From Collybia mongolica (lineage: Eukaryota; Basidiomycota; Agaricomycetes; Agaricales; Clitocybaceae): DNA of 64,000 nt. The DNA lies in NCBI GenBank assembly GCA_013420905.1, contig JAAXNY010000011.1:62001-126000 (forward strand). The letters run 5' to 3'. Each line of letters opens with the position of its first letter. The stretch's first letter is position 1. Both the position numbers and the translations under genes were made by a program. Of the stretch, positions 11,613-21,937 are shown in pieces. The notes under the pieces are model-generated. The model was not told the origin of the DNA and did no database searches. It saw only the letters and a program-made list of their open reading frames with translations.

Positions 11613-12361
11613 ATGGACGTCCTAGGAATCATCGGTGTCGCGTCAGGTGGTGTAGCTATCCCATTATCAGCAGCGGCTATGGCTACATCCGTCGTCGGTA
11701 TCTCATAGAGTGCCAATGGGCAGCAACAACAGGCAGCAGGTGGTGGTGGTGGCCAAGCGGAGCCTGACCCCGCAGCGGATCCTCGACTAGCCAAATTTAA
11801 CATCGTCGTATTCTGCGACGCTGAATCCTCCAAGAGAGACGAAGTGAACAGGAAAGCCGTAGTGCTGCGGAAGAACAAGGTATGCCGCACCACTTCCACC
11901 AATGACGTCTCTCACTCATTCGGGAATATCGTAATCAGCTCTGGCTCGACGCCTGGGACCCCCGCAAGCGCAAATTCGCCGACGGGCACCAGTTCTCGGG
12001 ATTCTACATCGACTACCCAGCCGGCGCGAAGCCGCTCGGGCTCGTTAGCACAATCTCGCGCGACCCGCCCGAGTTGAATTGGATCTATGCGGACGCGGAA
12101 ACCGGCGAGCTGCGGTACGGGAACAAGACGGCGAGTGTGAATCACGTCCCGGGCCCGTGGGACTGGACGGACGACCAGGCGGCGGTGACGCTGGAGGGGT
12201 GCGAGGAGTTTGTCGCGTTAGAGGAGAAGCCGGGGGTGTGGGCGCTGTATTATGATTTGTATGAGGATCGGTTGAGGGAGATTAGGCGTGGGAGACGGGT
12301 TTTGGAGGTTTCAATGGAGAGGAGGCGGGAGCCTAAGAAGGAAAAACCTAAGAAGGAATAG
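11613..12361 (+). CDS. Conserved fungal protein of unknown function, with in-frame TAG or small extra intron
   Basis: Starts MDVLGIIGVASGGVAIPLSA, a hydrophobic N-terminal stretch that could span a membrane. A Gln/Gly linker follows, then FNIVVFCDAESSKRDEV. A clear 59-nt intron (11880-11938, GTATGC to CAG) is followed by LWLDAWDPRKRKFADGHQFS and a C-terminal domain with SGFYIDYP, LVSTISRDPPELNWIY, LRYGNKTA, GPWDWTDD and WALYYD, ending in a Lys/Arg-rich tail. I recognise this as a conserved fungal family but know no function. TAG at 11706-11708 is in frame. Either it is a nonsense mutation, or a 57-nt phase-0 intron (from about 11652, GTAGCT to CATAG) removes it together with part of the hydrophobic segment. 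Confidence 0.65.
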
Positions 12362-14124
12362 GCCTGAAATAGGCTTGTGATCGTTTCTTGGCGATGTTAC
12401 TGGACTCTTTGCGTTCTCGCGTGTTTTTAAGAACTAGGGGATAGATTATCGTTGACGTTGCTGCATAAGTTAGTAGTATTTAACGTATAAAGTTAACGCA
12501 CTCACAGTTACGATAATGTCCAAACCCGCTAATAAAATGCTCTACGGGGCCAAGCGAAAAATGCAGTAGAACAAGGACGCCTGCAGACTCCCCGAACCGC
12601 CACCTCCATTCGTTCCGCGATTTACACGACGTGTTACCCATCATGCCAAATTACATATACTGCTTTTAAGGTCCAAAACGAGTTAGGGAACCTACCTAAT
12701 ATTAGGAAAGAACACACCTTCCTCTCCCTTCCCTATCCTCGACGCGTCGGTTGGTTGTCACGTAGACCATCTGGTCCGGGTCGTAGATGGCTTTTGAGAG
12801 GCGCGCAGTGCGTTATAATGCCCGTAGTGTACATTTCGTGTCATATCGTGGCCGTTATCTACACTTTCTGAGTGTGGACGGTGTCAGGACAACTGATCGT
12901 CATCATCATTGGGTCAATGGACGTTCGGGCCGGGATTTCCGTCTCCATCACGATCAAATTATGCCTACCAGTCAGCCAGCTTGCGGCCCGATCCGGATCA
13001 CGGTGCGGTCACCAATCGCCATAACTGGCGGCTGACATAAATATCATCCAAGTTTAAGCAAAAGCAATACTCGAATAGTCCCAATCTGCACAGAAAGAGA
13101 CCTTTGCTATAGGTGTATTGATTATGCATCTACTTCCAATCTACTTCTGTGGATTCTCTCTCACGAGTCACAACAAGCAAAGCAACAACCGCGAAGTGTA
13201 TCCAGCATCAACAATGTCGAAGATTAGGCAAAAAATAGGATTTTCTGATTCAATAGGACTTTGTCTAAAAATAAGTTGAAATACCAATCCTGATAATGAC
13301 CTGACCCTGGTTCAGAAGGGAACTTTGGATATGAAGCTCATGTATCACAATGGTAAGTAAATCCAGACTTATTCCCAAGCACACATCAGTGTTTATACAA
13401 ATTTCTTTTCGTGCTTGTACAAGCTTGTACAAGTCCGAAAAGTGTGCAAACGAACAGCTGAAAAGCTATGTCTGAATTTTGACAAGTTCTCAATGCAAAG
13501 TTGTTTGAAATTTATTGCTTCTCCAGTAGTGTGCTTAACAACATGTTGACTGGTCTCAGGATATCCCCACAGCCTTCACCTACATGTTTCCAAGCACAGA
13601 ACATGTGCTGTGTTTACATACCATCGCCGTTGCCATCACAGATGGTGACAACGTAATTCAGAACTATGGGCCGACTTTTGATATGTAGGATCAACTTACA
13701 GGTGAACTTCATACTCAATACATTCCTGAAGACCAACTACAAACCTAGTTTGGGTATTGGAGCTGTATTGTGATGCCACACACAGGAAAAACTTTCAGAG
13801 GAAACTTGCAGACTTGTTGTCAAGCCGAAAAGTGCCAGAAAGTGCTGAAAAGCGAACAAGAAATTTGTCATCTTACTGATGCCACCACCGGGTCGGTATT
13901 ATTATTCAATTTGAAGTGATCACAACACAAAAGCCTCAGGCTTATTTCTTCATCCGAGGATGCACGGAGGAAGTATGTGCATGTCCTAGTGGTTGGACTA
14001 AGGAAAAATATAGATTGCCTGTCAAGAATTGTTTTCTACAGCTGGGACTTGATCCCAGGATTTCCATAATCAGAGTACACCCAGAGCGCAAACAAACGCA
14101 GAATCCTCAATAGCATTAGCAGGA
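12362..14124. other. Gene-poor region with repeat debris
   Basis: No supported gene over about 1.7 kb. Short open frames lack motifs. Notable items are a perfect 20-bp palindrome at 13414-13433 and a tRNA-like stretch at about 13978-14065. Repeated GAAAAG(C/T)G(A/T)-type words near 13435 and 13830 suggest old transposon sequence. Confidence 0.5.
13978..14065 (+). other. tRNA-like (SINE-head-like) segment
   Basis: CCTAGTGGTTGGACTAAGG resembles a pol III A box, and GGGACTTGATCCCAG about 60 bp later resembles a B box with its T-stem. Intervening bases do not fold cleanly into an anticodon arm, so this is a relic or SINE head at best. Confidence 0.25.
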
Positions 14125-14544
14125 TAAGATATCATGCGCCCAGACCAAAGGTCACCGCCTGTGAAGGTAAATATAATATCCTGTGTGGAGCCCCGCATTG
14201 GCGTCGGGGCCCGAGGCCTGAATAGTACAATCCCCCACCTGGCACAAAAAGGGAACGTAGCTCAGATTGAAGATTAGAGCCCTCAGATGTGCAGAGGGAT
14301 GGCGGAATCATAACAAGCCGGAGCGTATATATGTGGTGCATAATTAGGAGAGCTGGGGTTTTAGTCATACACCAAACTTTTAAAAAGTGACCAACTCGAA
14401 TAGATAAATGATGCACAGAGTGGGTCTTTTAACGGATACATAATAGGTATGATAGGTGTGATACAGTCATGACACATATATATACAACACATTGTCCAAA
14501 ATAATATCAAGCAGCAAGAATGTACAAACCATGGTCCAGGAATG

Positions 14545-15883
14545 TCAAGCATCAACACTACCCCTGAAAACAACGCTTTCCTTCTTCCAAAACGGCTCCA
14601 AGTACCTCTCCGCCCACTCCTTGTATACTTTCATTGCCTTCCCACGTTCCCTGTTTCCTCTCACCTTCCCCCTCCACACTGACATCGTCATAGGCACAGT
14701 GCCTGCCTCCAACTCCGCCTTCCTCTTCTTGTACAACATTTCATTCCGCTTGCTCCAATACCATCCATATTCCCTCGCGTGTGCCAACCAGAGCTCTTGT
14801 GGGCTCGGCCACCATGAATGGCAGACAAGTCTATCCACTAAAAGGTTCCACAAGCCAGCAATTAGCCCAATTTTCATGGTCAGGCCATCAAGGGAGAATT
14901 CACCTTTATCCGGGACATAGCACACCCCCATGATTAGCTGTGCCTCTTCATGTGTCAATACATCATCATACAGATATTCCCCCTTTCCCTTTTTGAATAA
15001 GCAGTTTCCTGGCCGCTCCACCACCCCGTCTGCTGGCCCTGCCTGGATCCGCTGCAGTGCAACCACCCATGGCACCATGTCCCACACAACACAGCCCACA
15101 AGACCCCCAGTCATGAGTGCCGTGTGTCCCCTTGGCCCCTCCACAAAGCGCAGCACGCTTGCCCTGTGCCGCTCGAGATCCTTGCACATGAACTGGTACC
15201 TGTGCGTATACATAGTGTTGGGGTGTTCTGGTGTGGGGGAGGGTGCTGGTGTGTCATGGTAGTCCTTATCAAATGTCCGTGCAGTACAGAACCGCACCCC
15301 CAATTCCACAAGAGTCCAGATCAGGTTCTCTAGCGTCCATGGCTCGACGCGGACGGTGAACAGCACTGCAGGTGCGCCTTTGAATACAAGCTCAAACGGG
15401 GTCTTGGAGCCGTCTGCCTGATCCAGTGCAGCTATACCAAACCAGCATCCATACCTCCGTAAGCTCTGCAGGTGGTACTCCCATGGTGTATCTGGGTCCG
15501 GCGTTGAGAGATCACATTCGGGGGGCGGTGTGTTAGTGGAGAGGAGGGAGCAGGCAAACTGCCAGATGGCAAGGTTCAGGTGCACATCTGGGAAAGAGTA
15601 GGTGGGGGATAGCTGGAGGACATGTCGGACAATATTGGTGTACCAGTCGTCGGGCAATGCTTCCGGGAAGTGGGCGTCAGGATTGTAGGTGAACCCGAAC
15701 TTTTTGTACATGTCCTTGAGGAGGGGTGAATTGAGGTTTAGGACCTGGGTTATGGTGATGGTGTTCTCTGAGGTTTCGTGCTGTGGATAGTTGTATGTTG
15801 TAGGGGTGAGTAGGTAAGAAGAAAGAAGAAGGACAACATACGGGGACCGTCATGATTCCTTCCATCTTGGAAAGCGTCTGCAT
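14545..15883 (-). CDS. Lineage-specific protein of unknown function (about 425 aa)
   Basis: Two exons. Exon 1 (15883-15842) encodes MQTLSKMEGIMTVP. A 61-nt intron (15841-15781, GTATGT to CACAG) keeps phase 0 into HETSENTITITQVLN, and exon 2 runs to the stop at 14545. The product is rich in Trp, Tyr and His (for example IWQFACSLL, RYGCWFG, VVWDMVPWV, HSWWPSPQELWLAHAREYG) and ends with a basic region and YLEPFWKKE. I see no signal peptide, no membrane span and no known catalytic motif. It resembles expanded Agaricomycete hypothetical families that sit among transposons, but I cannot name a domain. The reading frame is intact over more than 1.2 kb, arguing for recent function. Confidence 0.7.
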
Positions 15884-16723
15884 GAGTACCTGGGTCTAGG
15901 TGGAATCGTGCGTAGTAGCATTTGTAACAGTAGATACCTACAATCACCTGTTTCAGAGTGGACTTGCATGGTTCAGATTGGCTCAGATGAAGGGAAGGGG
16001 AAAAAAAAACAATTGATTTCATTTGAGGAGGGTGCCTATATATATATCGAATGGTGGCAGAAAAACAACTATGAATGAAGGATTGATGGGATCACATGAT
16101 CATGCAACATCTTGGTTCTGCACTCGGAATCCATGTCAAGACCCCCACAGGTGCTCAACCACAGGTCCTAATATTGAGAACTTCAGCGTATTCCCTGACT
16201 GGCTATAGCTGCAAGCATGAGCCCAGGTTTCTGTAAAAGAAACATTAAAAATGGAGAATATGGATGTGCAAGCAAAATGAAGAGTATTACGGAAAGCGAG
16301 GATACAAAATCAAAGTCACGCTATCGAAACAGAAATATACAGTATCTAGGAGGTGCTGTCCAATACAATGAGAGCCATGGACATCTCACACCGAAAGACA
16401 TGTTTCCAAAATTACAACATGACAGCAAAATTTGGAACAGTAAACACCTTCATAGGTGCATTATAAATATAGTATGGAACATACCTTGTACCTTGGAACA
16501 AGAGCTCCGTCAGATGTTAGCATAAGCTGTGCTGCAACTCGCAGCATTCAGGATTCAATAGCAATAAGGGAATATCATTCTATAGTTCAAATGTGGAAAG
16601 CAAAGAACTAGGAATTATAAACACCAATATAAATGCAACGGTGATATCATAAACAGTGGCTAAAAATTCATTTCGACAGATACACATTTACTTCAGCATA
16701 AAATACATTCAGTACTGCCTCCC
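15884..16723. other. Intergenic, nothing recognised
   Basis: AT-rich flank between the unknown gene and the 3' end of P450 copy 2. No gene, RNA or clear repeat seen. Confidence 0.5.
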
Positions 16724-18204
16724 TCAATAACTATCAGATGTATCACTCTGCTCAATCAGGACCTTTGCTGGCTTGCTATGGGGCAAAATCGCACATTGGT
16801 ATGGGTGTGAGTGGCTTCAAATGGATAGGGTGTCAGGATCCAAGCACAAAGCACAACACACACCTGGTAATCCCCGAAGCAAACAAAACCTCGGGTGTGA
16901 TCTCCTTCCCATCCTCATCTACCGCTTTCGAGATATCCAGTGTGGCTAGTATGGATGCTACTGCAATCCAGATACTCACTTCAGCTAGGTAGCGGCCTGG
17001 GCAAATCCTTCGAGAAACATCATTCGCTTTTGCCTTGGCATGTGGAGTACACGGGAAAATGATGATTGGAGGCTCACCTTTGTCCAAATTTGAAAGGCCC
17101 ACTGGGGTGTGGCTTGCCGTTACCTTCAGGTTTAGGCAAAAAGCATGCAGAATTGAAAGCAATTGGATCACTGTACATGTTTCCATCAAGGGTCATTCCC
17201 CTGTTTGACAAATCAGGGGGTGTTTGTAACCTATCTGCCATTGCTGTACCTTGTATTTGCAATTACAGTTGACCCCTTTGGAATAAACATCCCTTCATAA
17301 ACTTCATCTTCCAAGGCCCGGTGAGGCACACCTTTGTCATGAAGAAATAACACATGAGTCAACACAGCTATGAAAAACCTGATAGAATCTTACCTAATGG
17401 AACAGTATTGTTCCATCTGAGAGGTCATAAGGCCAAGAGGAGGCATGAGACAAACGTTAACATACCGCAGAGTCTCTTGCACCACACACTCAACATAAGG
17501 AAGCGATGCTCTGTCGTCAAATTCAGGGAGCCGGCCCGGACCAATCACCGCATCAATCTCCTTCTGTGCGCGCTTTTGAGGTTCGGGGTTGAGTGTCATT
17601 GCTAGGACAAATATTGACAGAGCAGACAAGGTCTGGAGTAAAGGTGAGAGCAAACGGATTGATTACAGTGTGATGCAGATGCACTCACTGCCTCCGCTGC
17701 AGCACAGTATATATGCCCTGCCGCACCTTTGATATCCACAATTGTATTTGGTGAATCAGCTCTGTGTATTTGGTGAATCAGGTCTGTCATGGTTGTGTGC
17801 TTCCAGATGTGTAGACAGGAAAGATGGCTTTGCCTTACCTTCAGCCTAGGGAATCAGGAAATTAAAACTACCCAAATGGTAGACAGCATGTTGGCGAACA
17901 GGTACTGACCATTTGCTGGCACACCTCGTCAAAAGGATATTTGTGCAGCTTGTGAACTGCAAATGCATAGTCCCTCACAAAGCCCCCATAGTACACACCT
18001 GGAAACCATGCAGGGAACTTTCGGACTACAATAGGGTAATTGTAAGGGACAGTAAGATTGCCAGCAACCACAAGATGATACTAAAATTACATGAAACAGT
18101 ATGCACAGGATGGGAAGAGTTCAATAGGCAAACCTCTGGGCAAGCCGCCATTACTCAATGTGTACCCCATGTCATCTGCAATCTTAACATACAGATCATT
18201 GTCA

Positions 18205-20307
18205 CACATAGGTAAGCTACAGTGTAGCATACCATATGGTCTAGTGAGTGTATACAATGTAGTGTACCATATGGTCCACTAGACCTCCTTTCAACCACTG
18301 CCAAATATGTACAACCACATACATGTAGTTGTACCATATGAACCCACTGGACATGTAGACCATACATGGCCAAATGAGTCAAGCATCCAGCTATGGGTTA
18401 TGGCATGGCATATAGCCCTGGTATGGCCTTAAATGGTTATAGTCAAAGGAACTCAACACACAGCTAGTGGATACAAGACATGGCCAATGGACAGATGGCC
18501 AACAGATACATGGAACATGGACAACGGACACACACACATGGCCAGTGGACATGGGCTAGTGGTGTGTATATACTCATAAATGTTATACATATATTCCTAG
18601 ACAGGCAGCCAATGGAAATATGGCACATGGCCAATGAACATACAGTACAACACATGGCCAACAGACAGACAGCACATGGCCAATGGACAGACAACACACG
18701 GCCAACAGACAGACAGCCAACAGCCAACAGACAGACAGCCATGGCACACATCCAATGCACATATGGCCAGCAATGGATGGCCTTGGTACCTAAAAACATA
18801 GCTACCAGTGGCAATGCTTAGGTATTGAGCTGTGTGTGTTCAAATATCCATCCTGGATTGTATCTGTATAGAAACATGGCCATTGGCACAAATGCTTAGA
18901 TACAGAGCTGCATTACATTTAAGTACCTGTGCATTGGTACCAGTAGCTGCATTTTTAGGTGCTGAGGCTGGCCAGTACTAAGCCAATCTGTGCAGAGGCC
19001 AATCCTTTTACAAGACCTATGGCCATGTTTCTATACAATCCAGGATGGATATTTGAACACACACAGCTCAATACCTAAGCATTGCCACTGGTAGCTATGT
19101 TTTTAGGTACCAAGGCCATCCATTGCTGGCCATATGTGCATTGGATGTGTGCCATGGCTGTCTGTCTGTTGGCTGTGTCCCAAGCTGGCTTCCAAGACTC
19201 ATGGTCATGTTTCTATACAATCCAGGACACAGATTCAAACCCATGCAGCTCTGTATCTGTGCATTGGCACTAGTAGCCATATTTTTCAGGTGCTGAGGTG
19301 GTCTATTGCCAAGGTCATCCATTACTGAGGCTGGCCAGTGCTGAGCCAATCCATGCAGAGGCCAATCTTTATCCAAAATGTATCACCATGTTATCATACA
19401 ATCCAGAATACAGATTTAAATATACACTTCATCCAAGACTGGCCAGACAGTGCCAAGTTCAATCCAAGGCCAGCCAGACTGTGCCGAGTTCAATCCAAGG
19501 CCAGCCAGATTGCACCAATGTCAATCCAAGGCTGGCCAAAATGTGCCAAGTCCGAGGCTTGGATTGAACTTGGTACAGTCTGGCCACCTAGCCTATGTCC
19601 ATTGGCCATGTGCCGTGTGTCTGTGCACCATGTGCCATGTATCCATTGGCCGTCTGTCTGTGTGCTGTCTGTCCATTGGCCATGTGCCATGTGTCTGTTG
19701 GCCATCTGTCTAGGAATATAGGTATAATGTTTATGAGTATATACACACCACTAGCCCATGTCCACTGGCCATGTGTGTGTGTCTGTTGTCTGTGTGCCAT
19801 GTATCTGTTGGCCATCTGTCCATGTGCCATCTGGCCGTGGGCCATGTGTCGTATGTTCATTGGCCATGCACCATATTTCTGTTGGCCACCTGTCTAGGAA
19901 TATATGTATAACATTTATGAGTATATACACACCACTAGCCCATGTCCACTGGCTATGTGTGTGTGTCTGTTGTCCATGTGCCATGTATCTGTTGGCCGTC
20001 TGTCCATGTGCCATGTGCTGTCTGTCCATTGGCCATGCCTTGCATCCATTAGCTGTGTGTTGAGTCCCTTTGACTATAACCATTTAAGGCCATACCAGGG
20101 CTATATGCCATGCCATAACCCATAGCTGGCTGCTTGACTCATTTGGCCATGTATGGTCTACATGTCCAGTGGATTTGCATGGTACAACTACATGTAGTTG
20201 TACATATTTGGCAGTGGTTGAAAGGAGGTCTAGTGGACCATATGGTACACTACATTGTATATGCCCGCTAGACCATATGGTATGCTACATTGTAGCTTAC
20301 CTACCTG
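18205..20307. mobile_element. hAT-like non-autonomous foldback element (2.1 kb)
   Basis: Inserted in an exon of P450 copy 2. Ends read CACATAGGTAAGCTACA and, from the other side, CAGGTAGGTAAGCTACA. The terminal inverted repeats stay recognisable for about 290 bp. Target duplication is ATTGTCA at 18198-18204 and 20308-20314, 7 bp exact with a mismatched eighth base, which with the CAG end suggests hAT. No transposase is encoded. The interior is built of further inverted copies: about 18700-18890 against about 19010-19175, and GGCCAATGGACAGACAGC-type arrays at 18480-18730 against 19590-20060. A palindrome ACAACTACATGTAGTTGT occurs in the right terminal repeat. Confidence 0.8.
19440..19575. repeat. 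Tandem CCAAGGCCAGCCAGA-type repeat inside the foldback element
   Basis: Three to four imperfect copies of a roughly 36-bp unit (TTCAATCCAAGGCCAGCCAGA plus a spacer TGTGCCGAG) in tandem. Open frames across it are repeat artefacts. Confidence 0.6.
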
Positions 20308-21043
20308 ATTGTCAGATGTGATCTGATGCCCATACATGAAGCGCATGATAGCCATAGAAAACCTACATGCAACAATCTCTGAGTGATATACTTGGTGCTG
20401 TGGGGGAAAAGGAAGCACAAACCGCTGTATAGCTCCATCTGTATTCTTCTCACCATCCCACAATAAACTCTGAAAAAGCACCTGGGCTTCCCAGATTTGG
20501 ATTGGTTGATATTCTACACACTTATTTGGGGCAATATAATGCTACATCATCCTTCGATGCACCTGGAACCGCTGTCCATAAGGCATGATGAACAGCCTAT
20601 CCTAAAGAATAAACCAAAGAGTGAGGTTGGATAATGCCTCAAGTAAGAGATGACCACTCAACATGTTAAACATCACAAAAGCTGGCCTGTCACTATAGTT
20701 CACACTGCACTTGTCCAGCAGATCCATGGCAGCCTTGGCACTGTTTAGTATGATGATTGAGCACCCGAGGAAGTGGAGGTGGATAACATCGCCAGAGGGT
20801 AAGGAGTGTGTTCAAATTGCAAGGCCACCAACATCACCAGATCCCCAAGGCAAAAAGAAAAAAACCCACCATATTTTTCCCCCATTGGTAGAATACCATC
20901 TCTTGATTATTGGAAGGAATCATACAAAGGTGGCTAATGATAGGTTCTGCTGGGGGGCCAGGTGGAAGAGGGGGCCGGCGCTTGGATTTTCTGTGGAGGT
21001 ATGCATAGAGGAACACACATGTGAGTAAGACAGTAAGAAGCAT

Positions 21044-21256
21044 TGTGGGTGGACTGAGAGTGTATCAATATGAGCCAACTGAACAGTGAGGTCATTTTAA
21101 AGACTTTCTGTCAGGATTTGGAAAACACAGGCCATATTCAAAGATACGTAGGTTGGGGAGAAGTGGAAATCCAGGGTGTGCCGATATTGGGAAGAAAACA
21201 CAAATTTGGGGGCATGGCTATGATTTATCCTGACCTTCAAAAGTATCCCCTGAATC
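21044..21256. promoter_or_regulatory. Promoter remnant of P450 copy 2, homologous to that of copy 3
   Basis: Aligns along its length with 31371-31590 upstream of copy 3 (shared blocks CTGAACAGTG, TTTTAAAG, CTGTCAGGA and ATCCCCTGAA). The homology stops at the LINE poly(A), showing where the retrotransposon entered. Confidence 0.65.
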
Positions 21257-21937
21257 TTTTTTTTTTTTTTTTTTTTGGTCAACATTTTATATACAATACC
21301 AACTGTACCTAATACATGTGCTGGTCACTACAAGTAGTAATTGGGGGAATGGGGAGGGGGGGCAGAGGACAAAGCGCCGCGGAGCTGGGATGCTTGCCCG
21401 ACTAAGGTTGAACTAGCGAATGGAGCTGGAGCTCATTGTACACAGGCTGGAAGGGCCAATCTACGCCAGGGGGTAGGCCCCCCACTGCAGTGCCCCGCAG
21501 TGGGTGGTGGCTTCGAGTCCACCGATTATCCAGGTTCGCATGTTCAGGCAGGGAGCACCCTAAAGCCGTCACTTAGAACACTGAGTACCGCCCCTAGCCT
21601 GTTTAGGACTAGGGAATGTCGAACGCGAATGTGCTCTTGTTCTCCAAGAGGAAGTCAACCAGCCATGCATAGCACAGCTGATGGCTGGGGTTGTCTTCCC
21701 ATCCATGTCGCGGACAGTTGTATAGGACGTGTTGCACGGTTTCCAGGGGAGCACCGCACCTACAGGAGACAGATTCTTCCTTGAAGAATCATGATCGGAA
21801 CGCCCCAATTGGAGCGTGTCCGGTGATGCATTGCACCATGCAGGTGGTCAAAGCATGGCTGTGACCAGTCTTGCACATCCACGGCCCATTGTTTACATGG
21901 GTCGGGGTGAGTGGGGTGTCCTTTTTTGCATAGAGCG

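Larger units (their letters stand above)
16724..21043 (-). pseudogene. Cytochrome P450 copy 2, split by a transposon and frameshifted
   Basis: Paralog of copies 1 and 3. Exon 1 (21043 down) encodes MLLTVLLTCVFLYAYLHRKS and PPLPPGPPAEP, but relative to copy 3 one base is missing in the codons for WGKKYG, shifting the frame (WGKNMVG). The exon carrying GHQITSD is interrupted by a 2.1-kb foldback element (18205-20307) flanked by a duplicated ATTGTCA. The gene then resumes with NDLYVKIADDMGYTLSNGG. Downstream, [15 protein letters not shown] and the heme loop [15 protein letters not shown] are still readable, and the last exon ends SDTSDSY with TGA at 16724-16726. It shares with copy 3 an intron (17417-17465) absent from copy 1. 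Not expected to make an active enzyme. Confidence 0.88.

Noticed and set aside
11697..11708. 11-nt GTATCTCATAG as a tiny intron removing the in-frame TAG
   Set aside because: Far below any workable intron length and its removal would shift the frame.
11402..11902. 166-codon minus-strand frame opposite the MDVLGIIG gene
   Set aside because: No motif, starts inside the opposite gene's intron boundary, and the plus-strand exons explain the sequence.
18464..20083. Several overlapping frames of 60-130 codons rich in Cys, His and Trp inside the foldback element
   Set aside because: They are translations of tandem GGCCAATGGACAGACAGC-type repeats and appear on both strands.
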